A DNA stretch of 64,000 nt from Gelria sp. Kuro-4. Its GTDB lineage: Bacteria; Bacillota; DTU030; DUMP01. The first letter of the stretch is position 1. Each line of letters begins with the position of its first letter. The position numbers and the translations under genes are program-made. Under the pieces are notes generated by a model. The model saw nothing but the letters and a program-made list of their open reading frames with translations. It did not search any database and was not told the DNA's origin. The stretch is taken from positions 256,501 to 320,500 of the forward strand of contig NZ_AP024619.1 of NCBI RefSeq assembly GCF_019668485.1. Reading direction: 5' to 3'. Below are positions 34,128 to 42,822 of this stretch, one piece after another.

Positions 34128-36284
34128 ATGCGCTACATCTTAGAGGGCCTCGATTGTGCAAGCTGCGCCGCCAAGATTGAGAAAGAGCTGCGCAAGATCA
34201 AGGGACTGGAGCATGTTACGGTGAATTTTGCCGGCCGGAGCGTGGAAGTGCCGGCTGAGCTCTGCGCTGCGGCCCAGGCGGCCATCACCCGGGTGGAACC
34301 GGAGGTAACCCTTGTTCCCACCGGAAGAGGCGATAAAGAAGAAGGAAGAAGAAAAGGAAAAGAAGAGGGACGGGAAGGAGAAGAAGACGACGAAAAAGAA
34401 GTGCGGCGCACCCTCTTTTTCATCGGGGCGGCGGCACTCCTTCTTGCCTTTGGGGTCCTTTATAACCGCCGCCTGCACGCCACCCCCTACGCCTGGGCTG
34501 AGTACGCCGTGCTCCTTACGGCCTACCTTCTTGTGGGCTGGCCGGTGCTGCGCCGGGCTGTGCTCAACCTGCTGCACCGCGACTTCTTCGACGAAAGCTT
34601 CCTCATGACAGCGGCTACCCTGGGGGCCGTGGCCATTCACCAGCTGCCTGAGGCGGCAGCCGTGATGCTGTTTTATGCCGTGGGGGAATACCTGCAGGAC
34701 CGCGCGGTGGACCGTTCCCGCCGCTCCATCGCAGCGCTCCTCAATATCCGGCCGGATCACGCCAATCTCAAGCTGAACGGTGAGGTGCAGGCGGTGCCTC
34801 CTGAAGAAGTACCGGTGGGCGCCAGCATCATCGTCAAGCCCGGCGAGCGCGTCCCCCTGGACGGCCAAGTCGTGGAAGGAACGTCGTTTCTCGATACCTC
34901 GGCCCTCACCGGTGAGGCGGTGCCACACAAGGTGGAGCCGGGCGAGACCGTCCTGGCCGGGATGGTAAACGGCCAGGGCCTCCTTACCGTCAAGGTCGCC
35001 AAGAGCTTCGGCGAGTCCGCCGTCGCCCGGATCCTGCAGCTGGTGGAAGAAGCGGGGGCACGCAAGGCTCCCACCGAGCAGTTCATCAGCGTCTTCGCCC
35101 GTTACTACACGCCGGCGGTGGTCGGCGCCGCCCTGGCGGTGGCCCTGGTGCCGCCGCTCCTTCTTCCCGGCGCCGCCTTTTCGGAGTGGGTGTACCGTGC
35201 CCTGGTGCTCCTGGTAATCTCCTGCCCCTGCGCTCTCGTGGTTTCCATCCCCCTGGGGTATTTCGGCGGCATCGGCGGGGCCTCGCGCCAGGGCATTCTG
35301 GTCAAAGGGGCCAACTTCCTGGACGCCCTCACGGCGCTTCACACCGTGGCCTTCGATAAGACCGGGACGTTGACCAAGGGCGTGTTTCGCGTCACCAAAG
35401 TGGTACCTTACAACGGCTTCAGCGAAAAAGAGCTCCTCGGCACCGCCGCTGCTGCTGAGGCCTACTCCACCCACCCCATCGCCCAATCCATCCGCCAGGC
35501 CTACGGTTGGGATATTCCCGCAGACCAGGTGCACAATTACCGGGAAATCCCCGGCCACGGCGTCGCCGCCGAGGTACAGGGAAAAACGGTGCTCGTCGGC
35601 AACGACCGGCTGCTTCACCGCGAGGGCATCGCCCACGGGGCGGAGGTGTGCCATCTGGAAGGGACGAGCGTTCATGTGGCCGTGGCCGGGACCTTCGCCG
35701 GTTACATCGTCATCGCCGACGAGCTCAAAGAAGACGCCGGCGAGGCCGTGCGCCACCTGAAGGAGCTGGGAGTAGCCAAGGTGGTGCTCCTTACCGGAGA
35801 CGAGGAAAGCGCCGCCCGGCGCGTGGCCGAGACTCTAGGGCTGGATGCCTGCTTTGCCGGCCTTCTTCCCGAGGATAAGGTTCGCAAAATCGAAGAACTC
35901 ATGGCGGCGCTCCCCGAGCGGCGCCGGCACAAGCTCGCCTTTGTCGGCGACGGCATCAACGACGCCCCGGTTATCACCCGGGCCGACATCGGTGTGGCCA
36001 TGGGAGCCCTCGGCTCCGACGCCGCCATTGAAGCGGCAGACGTGGTGCTGATGGAAGACTCGCCGGGGCGCCTGGCTGCTGCCCTTGAGATAGCGCGGCA
36101 CACACGCCGCATCGTAACCGAGAACATCGTCCTCGCCCTCGCCATCAAGGCTTTCTTCTTCGGCCTAGGCATCCTCGGCCTCGCCAGCATCTGGGAAGCT
36201 GTGTTTGCCGACGTCGGCGTCACCGTCCTCGCCGTCCTTAACGCCACCCGCACCCTGAACTACCGGCGCCCTTCATCGTCTTAG
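34128..36284 (+). CDS. cadA: Heavy-metal-exporting P1B-type ATPase (Cd/Zn/Pb)
   Basis: 718 residues from ATG 34128 (AAAGGGG before it); the frame is open to TTG 34062. N-terminal heavy-metal domain with GLDCASCAAKIEKEL (Cys 10 and 13), then a 30-residue linker almost purely Lys/Glu/Arg/Gly, membrane domain with the CPC ion site (Cys 366 and 368), phosphorylation motif DKTGTLTKG (Asp 410) and hinge GDGINDAPV. CPC plus an upstream CadC-like repressor indicates divalent soft-metal export. Terminator follows 80 bases on. Confidence 0.92.
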   Translation: MRYILEGLDCASCAAKIEKELRKIKGLEHVTVNFAGRSVEVPAELCAAAQAAITRVEPEVTLVPTGRGDKEEGRRKGKEEGREGEEDDEKEVRRTLFFIGAAALLLAFGVLYNRRLHATPYAWAEYAVLLTAYLLVGWPVLRRAVLNLLHRDFFDESFLMTAATLGAVAIHQLPEAAAVMLFYAVGEYLQDRAVDRSRRSIAALLNIRPDHANLKLNGEVQAVPPEEVPVGASIIVKPGERVPLDGQVVEGTSFLDTSALTGEAVPHKVEPGETVLAGMVNGQGLLTVKVAKSFGESAVARILQLVEEAGARKAPTEQFISVFARYYTPAVVGAALAVALVPPLLLPGAAFSEWVYRALVLLVISCPCALVVSIPLGYFGGIGGASRQGILVKGANFLDALTALHTVAFDKTGTLTKGVFRVTKVVPYNGFSEKELLGTAAAAEAYSTHPIAQSIRQAYGWDIPADQVHNYREIPGHGVAAEVQGKTVLVGNDRLLHREGIAHGAEVCHLEGTSVHVAVAGTFAGYIVIADELKEDAGEAVRHLKELGVAKVVLLTGDEESAARRVAETLGLDACFAGLLPEDKVRKIEELMAALPERRRHKLAFVGDGINDAPVITRADIGVAMGALGSDAAIEAADVVLMEDSPGRLAAALEIARHTRRIVTENIVLALAIKAFFFGLGILGLASIWEAVFADVGVTVLAVLNATRTLNYRRPSSS

Positions 36285-36362
36285 GATTCCATGCACCCAG
36301 AAGTGCGCTGCAATCACTTACCCAGAGTGAGCTGAAGCCTTCAATCCTTTTCTGAAGCACCC

Positions 36363-36393
36363 AAGGGGTGACCGCCACCGGTCACCCCTTTTT
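36363..36393 (+). terminator. Intrinsic terminator after the metal ATPase
   Basis: AAGGGGTGACC/GGTCACCCCTT stem, loop GCCACC, then TTT. Confidence 0.8.
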
Positions 36394-36446
36394 CAGTCCC
36401 GCCTGGGCTGTTCGCACCTTTTCGCATCTTTGAGAGAAACGTTGAA

Positions 36447-36464
36447 AAGTTGATACCTGACCCC
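36447..36464. repeat. 18-bp direct repeat, copy 1
   Basis: AAGTTGATACCTGACCCC, identical to 37703-37720. It lies 8 bases before the start of the chimeric ABC gene. The AAGTTG and a nearby CAACTT could form a hairpin. Sequences of this look occur at ends of small mobile elements, but no transposase is here. Confidence 0.8.
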
Positions 36465-36471
36465 AAACAAC

Positions 36472-37554
36472 TTGATAGTTGTACGGAACCTGTACAAAAT
36501 CTTCGGCCCTCGGCCCCAGTCCGTTTTTCCTTTGCTGGAGCAGGGACTCGGCAAAGAAAAAATCCTGGTGGAAACGGGGCATACCGTTGGTATCAACAAT
36601 GCGTCGTTTGCCGTGCGCCGGGGCGAAATCTTTGTGGTAATGGGTCTTTCAGGAAGTGGCAAGTCCACCCTGATCCGCTGCCTTAATCGCCTGATAGAAC
36701 CCACGCGGGGTAAGGTGTTGGTTGAGGGCAGGGACATCACCGCTCTGGATACGGCAGAATTGCGGCAGCTACGCCGGGAAAAGCTGGCCATGGTCTTTCA
36801 ACGCTTTGGCCTCTTCCCGCACCGCACCGTCCTCGGCAATGTGGAGTATGGGCTGGAGGTGCAGGGAATCCCTGCCCCTAAGCGGCGCGAGAAGGCGCGG
36901 CAGGCCCTCGAGCTGGTGGGCCTCACCGGCTGGGAGGCGGCCTATCCTTCTGCCTTAAGCGGGGGAATGCAGCAGCGGGTAGGGCTGGCGCGCGCCTTGG
37001 CCACCGAGCCGGAGGTACTGCTCATGGACGAGGCCTTCAGCGCCCTGGATCCTTTGATCCGCAAGCAGATGCAGGATGAGCTCTTGAACCTGCAGTCGCA
37101 GGTAAAAAAGACGATAGTTTTCATCACCCACGATCTGGCCGGGGCCGGCATCATGAAAGCCACCGCCAAGGCCATTCAGGATTACGGCCTAAAGCTGAAG
37201 CTGGTCGAAGGCAGCGAACCGGCCATGACGGCAGCCCTCAAGAAGGCCATCGACAACAAGGAGTGGATTGTGGTCACCGGCTGGGCGCCCCACTGGAAGT
37301 TCGCCCGCTGGGATCTCAAGTTCCTGGAAGACCCCAAGAAGGACTATGGTGAAGTCGAGAACATTCACATCACCGCCCGCAAAGGGCTGGCAGAAGATAT
37401 GCCGGAAGTGGCCGACTTCCTGAAAAACTTCAAGCTCAACGCCCAGCAGCTGGGTGACTTGGAAGGCCGCATCGCCGACGGGGAGGAGCCGCCGGCGGCA
37501 GCCAAGGCCTGGATGGCCGAGAACAAAGACGTCGTCGACAGCTGGTGGAAGTAA
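36472..37554 (+). pseudogene. In-frame chimera: glycine-betaine ABC ATPase fused to C-terminal half of its binding protein
   Basis: 360 codons, uninterrupted. Residues 1 to about 222 are an OpuAA/ProV ATPase ([11 protein letters not shown] start, [13 protein letters not shown], Walker [10 protein letters not shown], signature [18 protein letters not shown], ending FITHDL). From about 223 the sequence abruptly becomes the C-terminal part of an OpuAC/ProX glycine-betaine-binding protein ([49 protein letters not shown]-like end). The ATPase tail with its CBS domains, the whole permease and the binding protein's signal peptide are gone. TTG start without a clear ribosome site. Most likely a deletion remnant of an opuA operon; unlikely to transport. 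Confidence 0.85.
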
Positions 37555-37653
37555 CCGGGAATAAGAATGCATCTTAACCACCCCGCCCAGCCGCATCGTC
37601 AAGAACATCCTGGAAAAAGAGCTGGGCTGCAAGGGTCCGGCTGCCGCAACTAC

Positions 37654-38421
37654 TTATTGCGCTTCAGGTTGTGGTTTTTGCAGAATTGATAAAAACGCTG
37701 CTAAGTTGATACCTGACCCCGGGTGGGCGAGGGCGCCCCAGCGCGGGTGGGCGGCGATGGCCGCAGGCGTACCCTCGGCCTGCACTGCGCCACCGGCCAG
37801 CACCGCCACGCGGGTGGCCAGCGCGCTCACCTCGCGGAAGTCGTGGGTCACAAGGACTGCTGTGGTGCCCGTGCTGCCGAGTACGTTCTTGAACTCCTGG
37901 ATGAGTCCGGCGCGCGCAATGACGTCCACCGAAGCAAAGGGCTCATCGAGCAGCAGTACCTCCGGTTCCAGAGCGAAGGCCCTGGCCAGGCTCACCCGCT
38001 GGGCTTCGCCGCCCGAAAGGGTGAGGGCCGGCTGGTCGGCCAGGTGGAGCACGCCGAAGCGCTCCAGCCAGACCCGGGCCTTGGCCTCCGCCTCCCGGCG
38101 CCGGCCGCGCAGCTTAAGCCCCACCGCCGCGTTCTCGAGCACCGTGGTATCGAGGAGCAGCGGTTCCTGAAACACCACCGCGAGCCGGCGGCGCACGGCA
38201 AGGGCGTTGGCGCGCGTGACGCGCTGGCCGTGGAAGAACACGGCCCCGCTTTTCGGCAGGTCCAGGCAGGCCAGGGCGGTAAGCAGTGTGCTCTTGCCCG
38301 CGCCGTTGGGGCCGATGACGGCGAGCACTTCGCCCGGCTCCACCGTAAGGTGGGCGACGCTTAAGATGCGCCGCCCGCCTTTTCTTATCACCATGTCGCG
38401 CGCTTCCAGCACCGCCGTCAC
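37654..38421 (-). CDS. tupC: Tungstate ABC transporter ATPase TupC
   Basis: 255 residues from GTG 38421, which overlaps the tupB stop (GTGA); the frame is open upstream only because it shadows tupB. Walker A GPNGAGKSTLL, signature LSGGEAQRVSLARAFALEPE, Walker B LLLDEPFASVD, H-loop LVTHD. Powers tungstate uptake with TupAB. The last ~20 residues (GSGINLAAFLSILQKPQPEAQ region) are read from the 18-bp repeat and sequence beyond it, so the native end seems replaced; the ATPase core is complete and probably works. Confidence 0.9.
   Translation of the reverse strand: MTAVLEARDMVIRKGGRRILSVAHLTVEPGEVLAVIGPNGAGKSTLLTALACLDLPKSGAVFFHGQRVTRANALAVRRRLAVVFQEPLLLDTTVLENAAVGLKLRGRRREAEAKARVWLERFGVLHLADQPALTLSGGEAQRVSLARAFALEPEVLLLDEPFASVDVIARAGLIQEFKNVLGSTGTTAVLVTHDFREVSALATRVAVLAGGAVQAEGTPAAIAAHPRWGALAHPGSGINLAAFLSILQKPQPEAQ
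37703..37720. repeat. 18-bp direct repeat, copy 2
   Basis: AAGTTGATACCTGACCCC, identical to 36447-36464. This copy lies inside the 3' end of tupC and, on the minus strand, encodes part of its odd C-terminus (SGINL). Confidence 0.8.
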
Positions 38422-39116
38422 AAGCGCCGCCTCCTCTGCTGCACGATGGTGAGGACATACGTGATGCTGTAGGCGAGAAGCATGAGAACAAACCCCAAAG
38501 CCAAGGCCATGTCGAAGTTCCCTTTGCTCACCTCGAGCACGATGGCCGTGGTGAGGACGCGCGTGTACCAGCGCACGTTGCCGCCCACCGCCATGGACGC
38601 CCCCACCTCGGAGATGACGCTTCCCAGGCCGGCCATCACCGCCGCCAGGATCCCGAAGCGCACCTCGCGGATGATGAGCCACCAGAACTGAAGCGGTGAG
38701 GCGCCCAGGGCCAAAACCTGAAGGCGCAGTTTCGGGTTGAGCTGTTGCACCGCAGCCATGGTGAGGCCGGTCACCACCGGCGCCGCGATCACCGCCTGGG
38801 CGATAACGATGGCCGTGGGGGTGTACATGAGGTTAAGCATGCCCAACGGCCCGTTGCGCCAGAGGAGGATGCTCACCCAGAGCCCCACCACCGTGGGCGG
38901 CAGGCCCATCCCGGTATTCACAGCGCCTACCAGAAGCTCCCGGCCCCGAAAGCGCGCCACCGCCAGGTACAGCCCCAAAGGCACGCCCAAACCCAGGCTG
39001 ATCAGGGTGGCCAGGCCCGACACCCGCAGGGTGAGGAAGGTAATCTGCAGCACCTCCGGGTCGCCGCTTACGAGCAGGCGGAAGGCCTTGGCCAGACCTT
39101 GCACCACTAAATCCAT
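38418..39116 (-). CDS. tupB: Tungstate ABC transporter permease TupB
   Basis: 232 residues, five or six membrane segments. Opens with LVSGDPEVLQITFLTLRVSG, and has NTGMGLPPTVVGLWVSILLW and the coupling-helix region ALGASPLQFWWLIIREVRFG, as in TupB/WtpB-like permeases. Forms the channel fed by TupA and driven by TupC, with which it overlaps by 4 bases. Confidence 0.92.
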   Translation of the reverse strand: MDLVVQGLAKAFRLLVSGDPEVLQITFLTLRVSGLATLISLGLGVPLGLYLAVARFRGRELLVGAVNTGMGLPPTVVGLWVSILLWRNGPLGMLNLMYTPTAIVIAQAVIAAPVVTGLTMAAVQQLNPKLRLQVLALGASPLQFWWLIIREVRFGILAAVMAGLGSVISEVGASMAVGGNVRWYTRVLTTAIVLEVSKGNFDMALALGFVLMLLAYSITYVLTIVQQRRRRL

Positions 39117-39170
39117 TTTATCACCTTAGGCTCGGGAGACCGGCACTGGCGCGGCCCCCCGGTGTTCACC

Positions 39171-40070
39171 CTAATAGGTGTCCGGCTTCCCGGCATCCGG
39201 GAAGAAGAGGGACTGGCCGAACTTGTCTTTGCCGAAGTCGCCAATCACCTTTTGCGTTTCAGCGTCCACCATAAAGTCGGCAAAGGCCTTGCCGCCGGCG
39301 GCGTTCACCTTGGGGAACTTATCGGGGTTGACCTGCATCACGTGGTACACGTTAAGGAGCGACTTGTCTCCCTCGAGCAGGATGGTGAGGGCCAGGTTCT
39401 TCTTGAGCGCCAGGTAGGTGGCACGGTCGGTCAGGGTGTAGCCGCCCTTTTCCGAGGCGATGTTCAGCGTCTGGCCCATGCCGGTACCGGACTCCTGGTA
39501 CCAGGAACCCTTGGGTTCGATTTGGGCTGCTTTCCAGAGCTCGAGCTCCTTCTTGTTGGTCCCGGAGTCGTCGCCGCGCGAGACGAAGAGGGCCTTGGCC
39601 TGGGCGATCTTCTTGAAGGCATCCGCCGTGGTGGCCGAACCCTTGATCTTGGCGGGGTCCTTTTCCGGCCCGACGATGATGAAGTCGTTGTGCATGACCA
39701 GCCGGCGGTCAATGGCCGCCCCGCTTTCCACTACCTTCTTCTCCGCTGCCGGGGCGTGCACCAGGAGCACGTCCGCCTCGCCCCGCTCGCCCATGGCCAG
39801 GGCCTGGCCGGTGCCGACCGCCACCGTCTTTACCCGGTAGCCCGTCTTCTGCTCAAAAATGGGGATGAGGACATCCAAGAGGCCGCTGTCCTGGGTGCTG
39901 GTGGTGGTGGCGAGGATGACCTCTTTACTGCCCGCCGGGGCACCGGCCGGCTGCGCCGGCTCCTTACCGGCTTCCTGATCGGCCTGCTGCTCCGGCCGGG
40001 CCTTCGGCGCGCAGCCGAAGAGGGCCAGGGCAAGCAGAACACAGAGGGCCACGACAAGATACTTTTTCAC
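39171..40070 (-). CDS. tupA: Tungstate-binding lipoprotein TupA
   Basis: 299 residues from GTG 40070 (AAAGGAG nine bases before). Lipobox ALFGC, then a Gln/Ala/Pro linker and the hallmark ATTTSTQDSGLLDVLIP, where the TTTS residues bind the oxyanion in TupA proteins; RGDDSGTNKKELELW and GSWYQESGTGMG follow. TupA proteins bind tungstate with very high affinity over molybdate. Supplies W to the two AORs in the window. A structured leader (40157-40251) precedes the gene. Confidence 0.94.
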   Translation of the reverse strand: MKKYLVVALCVLLALALFGCAPKARPEQQADQEAGKEPAQPAGAPAGSKEVILATTTSTQDSGLLDVLIPIFEQKTGYRVKTVAVGTGQALAMGERGEADVLLVHAPAAEKKVVESGAAIDRRLVMHNDFIIVGPEKDPAKIKGSATTADAFKKIAQAKALFVSRGDDSGTNKKELELWKAAQIEPKGSWYQESGTGMGQTLNIASEKGGYTLTDRATYLALKKNLALTILLEGDKSLLNVYHVMQVNPDKFPKVNAAGGKAFADFMVDAETQKVIGDFGKDKFGQSLFFPDAGKPDTY

Positions 40071-40381
40071 CTGCGGTCTCTCCTTTGCGGCAGTTTACCC
40101 CCTCCGTGCACCTCCTTTTGCCGCCCGGTACCGGCCCGGGGGGCGGCCGGCCCTGCACCTTCTTTCCAAATGCGGGAGGCCAGGCTGTTTCCGGCCTAAC
40201 CCTAACGCCCCGCCGCCGTAGCTCCCGCCTTAGGCGCACGGGGTCGAAGATGCTGACCGCCGGGAACTGCTTGGGAGCCGGAAAGAGCGGCTTCCCGCCT
40301 ACCGGACAATACACGAATTACGCCGGTCGGCGGACAACCCCTCTAAGGCGGATGAGCGTTCCTACGGTCAACGTGCAGACT
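40071..40381 (-). other. 310-base leader region between mog fusion and tupA
   Basis: No gene seen. Contains riboswitch candidate A, a GC-rich stem GCCGCCC/GGGCGGC between the aptamer and the gene, and an AGGAGGTGCAC sequence about 55 bases before the start. Upstream of the aptamer I see no clear promoter, so the leader may be transcribed from the moa operon as well. Confidence 0.5.
40157..40251 (-). ncRNA. Moco/Tuco-type riboswitch candidate A (tupA leader)
   Basis: Minus strand. Shares with leader B (46298-46387) the blocks GCCTAAGGC/GCTAAGGC, CGTTAGGGT, GGAAACMG and GCCTCCC-N-CAT-TGGAAAG, in the same order and spacing. The ends pair as AUCUUC/GAAGGU, while leader B uses GCUCC/GGAGC: compensatory change supporting a common P1 helix. 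Similar elements precede Mo/W cofactor genes (Moco RNA motif). No U-run terminator is seen after it, so control may be at translation. Confidence 0.7.
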
Positions 40382-41365
40382 CTACTCGGCTTCGCCTTGG
40401 AACGAATGGACGGCTTTGAACTGCCGGTCGGCCGCAGGCCGCCCGCACTCGGCGGCGCGGCCGGTGAGGACGGCCAGGCCGTGCGGCAGGGCCGGCAGGA
40501 TGACGCTGAGGTTTTCCTCCACACCGCGGGGGCTGCCGGGGAGGTTCACGATCAGCGTACGCCCGCGGATGCCGGCTACGGCGCGGGAAAGGAGGGCGTG
40601 CGGCGTTTTGGCGAAGCCCGCCGCGCGCATGGCCTCGGGGAGGCCAGGCACCAGCTGGTCGACCACGTCCAGGGTGGCCTCCGGGGTAACGTCGCGAGGT
40701 CCGAGCCCCGTGCCGCCGGTGGTAAGGATAAGGTCGATGGCCCGCTCGTCGGCCAAGCGCTTAAGCTCGGCCGCGAGCTCTTCGCGCTCGTCGGGCAGAA
40801 CCTTGTACTCCACCACCTCGCCCAGCTCTGCCACCAGCCGGCGAATCACCTGGGCGCCGGTATCTTCGCGTTCCCCGCGCGCCCCCTTGTCGCTGGCGGT
40901 GACGATGGCCAGGCGGTAACCTTCTTCGATCAGGATGGGATCACCGTTTCTAACCCGGCCCCCTAAGAGCACGCGGGCGAAGATCCCTTCGCGGGGCATG
41001 ATGCAGTCGCCCACCTGCTGGTAGATGGCGCAGCCGTGGTGGCACTTTTTCCCGATCTGGGTGACCTCCAGCAGCACGTCCGCGCCTACCTTCAGGCGGG
41101 TGCCGACGGGCAGGTGGGCAACGTCAATTCCTTCGGTGGTAAGGTTCTCCCCAAAGTCGCCGGGAACCAGCTTAATCCCCTTGGCGATCATCTTATCGAC
41201 ACTCTCTTGAGCCAAGAGGCTCACCTGCCGGTGCCACGGACCGGCATGGGCGTCGCCCTCGACACCGTAACCGGGTCTAAAGACCCCTTCTCCCCGGTCC
41301 TCTTTGCGGGTTCCCTTGGCGGTGCTGGTACAGACCGCCTTTACGCGGCCGGCTACCCTTCCCAT
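40382..41365 (-). CDS. MOSC domain fused to MogA/MoaB molybdopterin adenylyltransferase
   Basis: 327 residues. N-terminal MOSC domain (1-150) with [29 protein letters not shown] and the conserved Cys in [13 protein letters not shown]-terminal MoaB/MogA domain (151-300) with [19 protein letters not shown] and [18 protein letters not shown]. The Mog part adenylylates molybdopterin before metal insertion; MOSC domains bind sulfurated or pterin-bound metal cofactors. Overlaps moaC by 13 bases. The tail of about 30 residues is not conserved-looking. Confidence 0.9.
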   Translation of the reverse strand: MGRVAGRVKAVCTSTAKGTRKEDRGEGVFRPGYGVEGDAHAGPWHRQVSLLAQESVDKMIAKGIKLVPGDFGENLTTEGIDVAHLPVGTRLKVGADVLLEVTQIGKKCHHGCAIYQQVGDCIMPREGIFARVLLGGRVRNGDPILIEEGYRLAIVTASDKGARGEREDTGAQVIRRLVAELGEVVEYKVLPDEREELAAELKRLADERAIDLILTTGGTGLGPRDVTPEATLDVVDQLVPGLPEAMRAAGFAKTPHALLSRAVAGIRGRTLIVNLPGSPRGVEENLSVILPALPHGLAVLTGRAAECGRPAADRQFKAVHSFQGEAE

Positions 41366-41847
41366 GGTTCCTCACCCTCCCGCCGGTAAATACCGCTCTT
41401 GCCGCCGGACTTGGCCACCAGGCGGATGTGCTCGATGCTCATACCTTTGTCCACGGCCTTGCACATGTCGTAAACGGTCAGGGCAGCCACGCTCACCGCT
41501 GTAAGCGCTTCCATCTCGGCACCGGTCCGGCCGGCCAGCGTCACCTCTGCCTCAATCTCCACGCAGCTCGCCCCTTTATCCAGTCTGAGCCGCACCTCTA
41601 CCCCGCCCAGGTTGAGCGGGTGGCACAAGGGGATAAGGTGCGGCGTTTCTTTCGCCGCCATAATGCCGGCCAGGCGCGCCGCCGCCAGCACATCGCCCTT
41701 GGGGACGCCGCCTGCAGCGATCAGCGCCAGCGTGGCCGGGGCCATCTTAACCGCCCCCCGCGCCACCGCACGGCGCTGGGTGACCGGCTTTTGCCCCACG
41801 TTCACCATGTGGGCTTCGCCGGCCGGCGTAAGATGCGTAAGTTCCAT
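41353..41847 (-). CDS. moaC: Cyclic pyranopterin monophosphate synthase
   Basis: 164 residues. Contains [36 protein letters not shown] and [20 protein letters not shown], with the conserved His, Lys and Asp of MoaC. Performs the second half of precursor Z formation after MoaA, whose gene ends 3 bases upstream. Confidence 0.96.
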   Translation of the reverse strand: MELTHLTPAGEAHMVNVGQKPVTQRRAVARGAVKMAPATLALIAAGGVPKGDVLAAARLAGIMAAKETPHLIPLCHPLNLGGVEVRLRLDKGASCVEIEAEVTLAGRTGAEMEALTAVSVAALTVYDMCKAVDKGMSIEHIRLVAKSGGKSGIYRREGEEPWEG

Positions 41848-41850
41848 GCT

Positions 41851-42822
41851 CTAGCCCCCTATCTGGCACATCACGCGGGTGTGCTCGGTATAGCTCGCCA
41901 GGTCGTGGTGGGTCGGCTTCAGCTCCAGCGCCCGCCGGAAAGCACCCTTCAGTTCCCCGGTGCCGGCACCGCCCCGCAGCAGCCCCCGCACGTCCACCTC
42001 CACGTCGGACGCCAGGCAGGGCTTGAGCCGGCCATCGGCCGTAAGGCGCAGGCGGTTGCAGCGCGCGCAAAAGGCTTCCGAAAGGGCGGCGATGAAACCC
42101 ACCGTCCCCGGTGCCCCCGGGAAGCGCCAGGCTGCCGCCGGGCCCGCCCCGGCCACGTCGGCCGGCTCCAAGAGCCCTGCCTTTTCCACGGCCGACCGGA
42201 CGGCCGCCATGGGCAGGGCATGGGCCGCCGCCCAGTCGAGGTCCGCCCCCAGCGGCATCACCTCAATAAAGCGCACGTGCAGGGGAAGCCGGCGCGTAAG
42301 GGCCGCGAGCTCACCGATCTCATCGTCATTCACCCCGGCCAAGGCCACCGTGTTGATCTTCACCGGGTCAAGGCCCACCGCCAGGGCAGCCTCGATCCCC
42401 GCCCAGGCATCGGCCAGGGTGCCCCGGCGGGTGATGGCCCGAAAGCGCTCCGGCCGCAGCGTGTCTAAGCTGACATTTACCCGTTTCAGCCCGGCCTGCT
42501 TGAGCGGCGCCGCCAGCGGGGCCAGCAACGTGCCGTTGGTCGTTAAGGAAAGGTCCTCAAGGCCAGGGATGGCGGCGAGCTGGGCCACCAGCTTGGTAAG
42601 CCCCAGGCGCGCCAGCGGCTCCCCGCCGGTCAGGCGTACCCGCCGGATACCCAGGCTCACCCCTACCTCCACCAGGCGCACGATCTCTTCGTAGTGCAGA
42701 ATCTCGTCGTGGGCCTTGGGCCGTACCCCTTGCGGCGGCAGGCAGTACAGGCAGCGCAGGTTGCAGCGGTCCGTCACCGAAACCCGCAGGTAATCAATCT
42801 CCCGTCCCAGCCGGTCGCGCAT
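41851..42822 (-). CDS. moaA: GTP 3',8-cyclase, radical SAM
   Basis: 323 residues. Radical SAM motif VTDRCNLRCLYCLPP, SAM-binding LTGGEPLARLGL, and a second cluster region FCARCNRLRLTADGRLKPCL. Starts the molybdopterin pathway from GTP. The last residue is Gly-Gly, as needed for activity of MoaA C-termini. Starts inside the 3' end of the moeA-PBP gene (29-base overlap). Confidence 0.96.
   Translation of the reverse strand: MRDRLGREIDYLRVSVTDRCNLRCLYCLPPQGVRPKAHDEILHYEEIVRLVEVGVSLGIRRVRLTGGEPLARLGLTKLVAQLAAIPGLEDLSLTTNGTLLAPLAAPLKQAGLKRVNVSLDTLRPERFRAITRRGTLADAWAGIEAALAVGLDPVKINTVALAGVNDDEIGELAALTRRLPLHVRFIEVMPLGADLDWAAAHALPMAAVRSAVEKAGLLEPADVAGAGPAAAWRFPGAPGTVGFIAALSEAFCARCNRLRLTADGRLKPCLASDVEVDVRGLLRGGAGTGELKGAFRRALELKPTHHDLASYTEHTRVMCQIGG

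Noticed and set aside
37555-37690. Possible gene fragment after the chimera, with CGF-C-type Cys run
   Set aside because: An open frame of about 50 codons (PSRIVKNILEKELGCKG region) is visible, but it has no start and no recognisable family; too weak to annotate.
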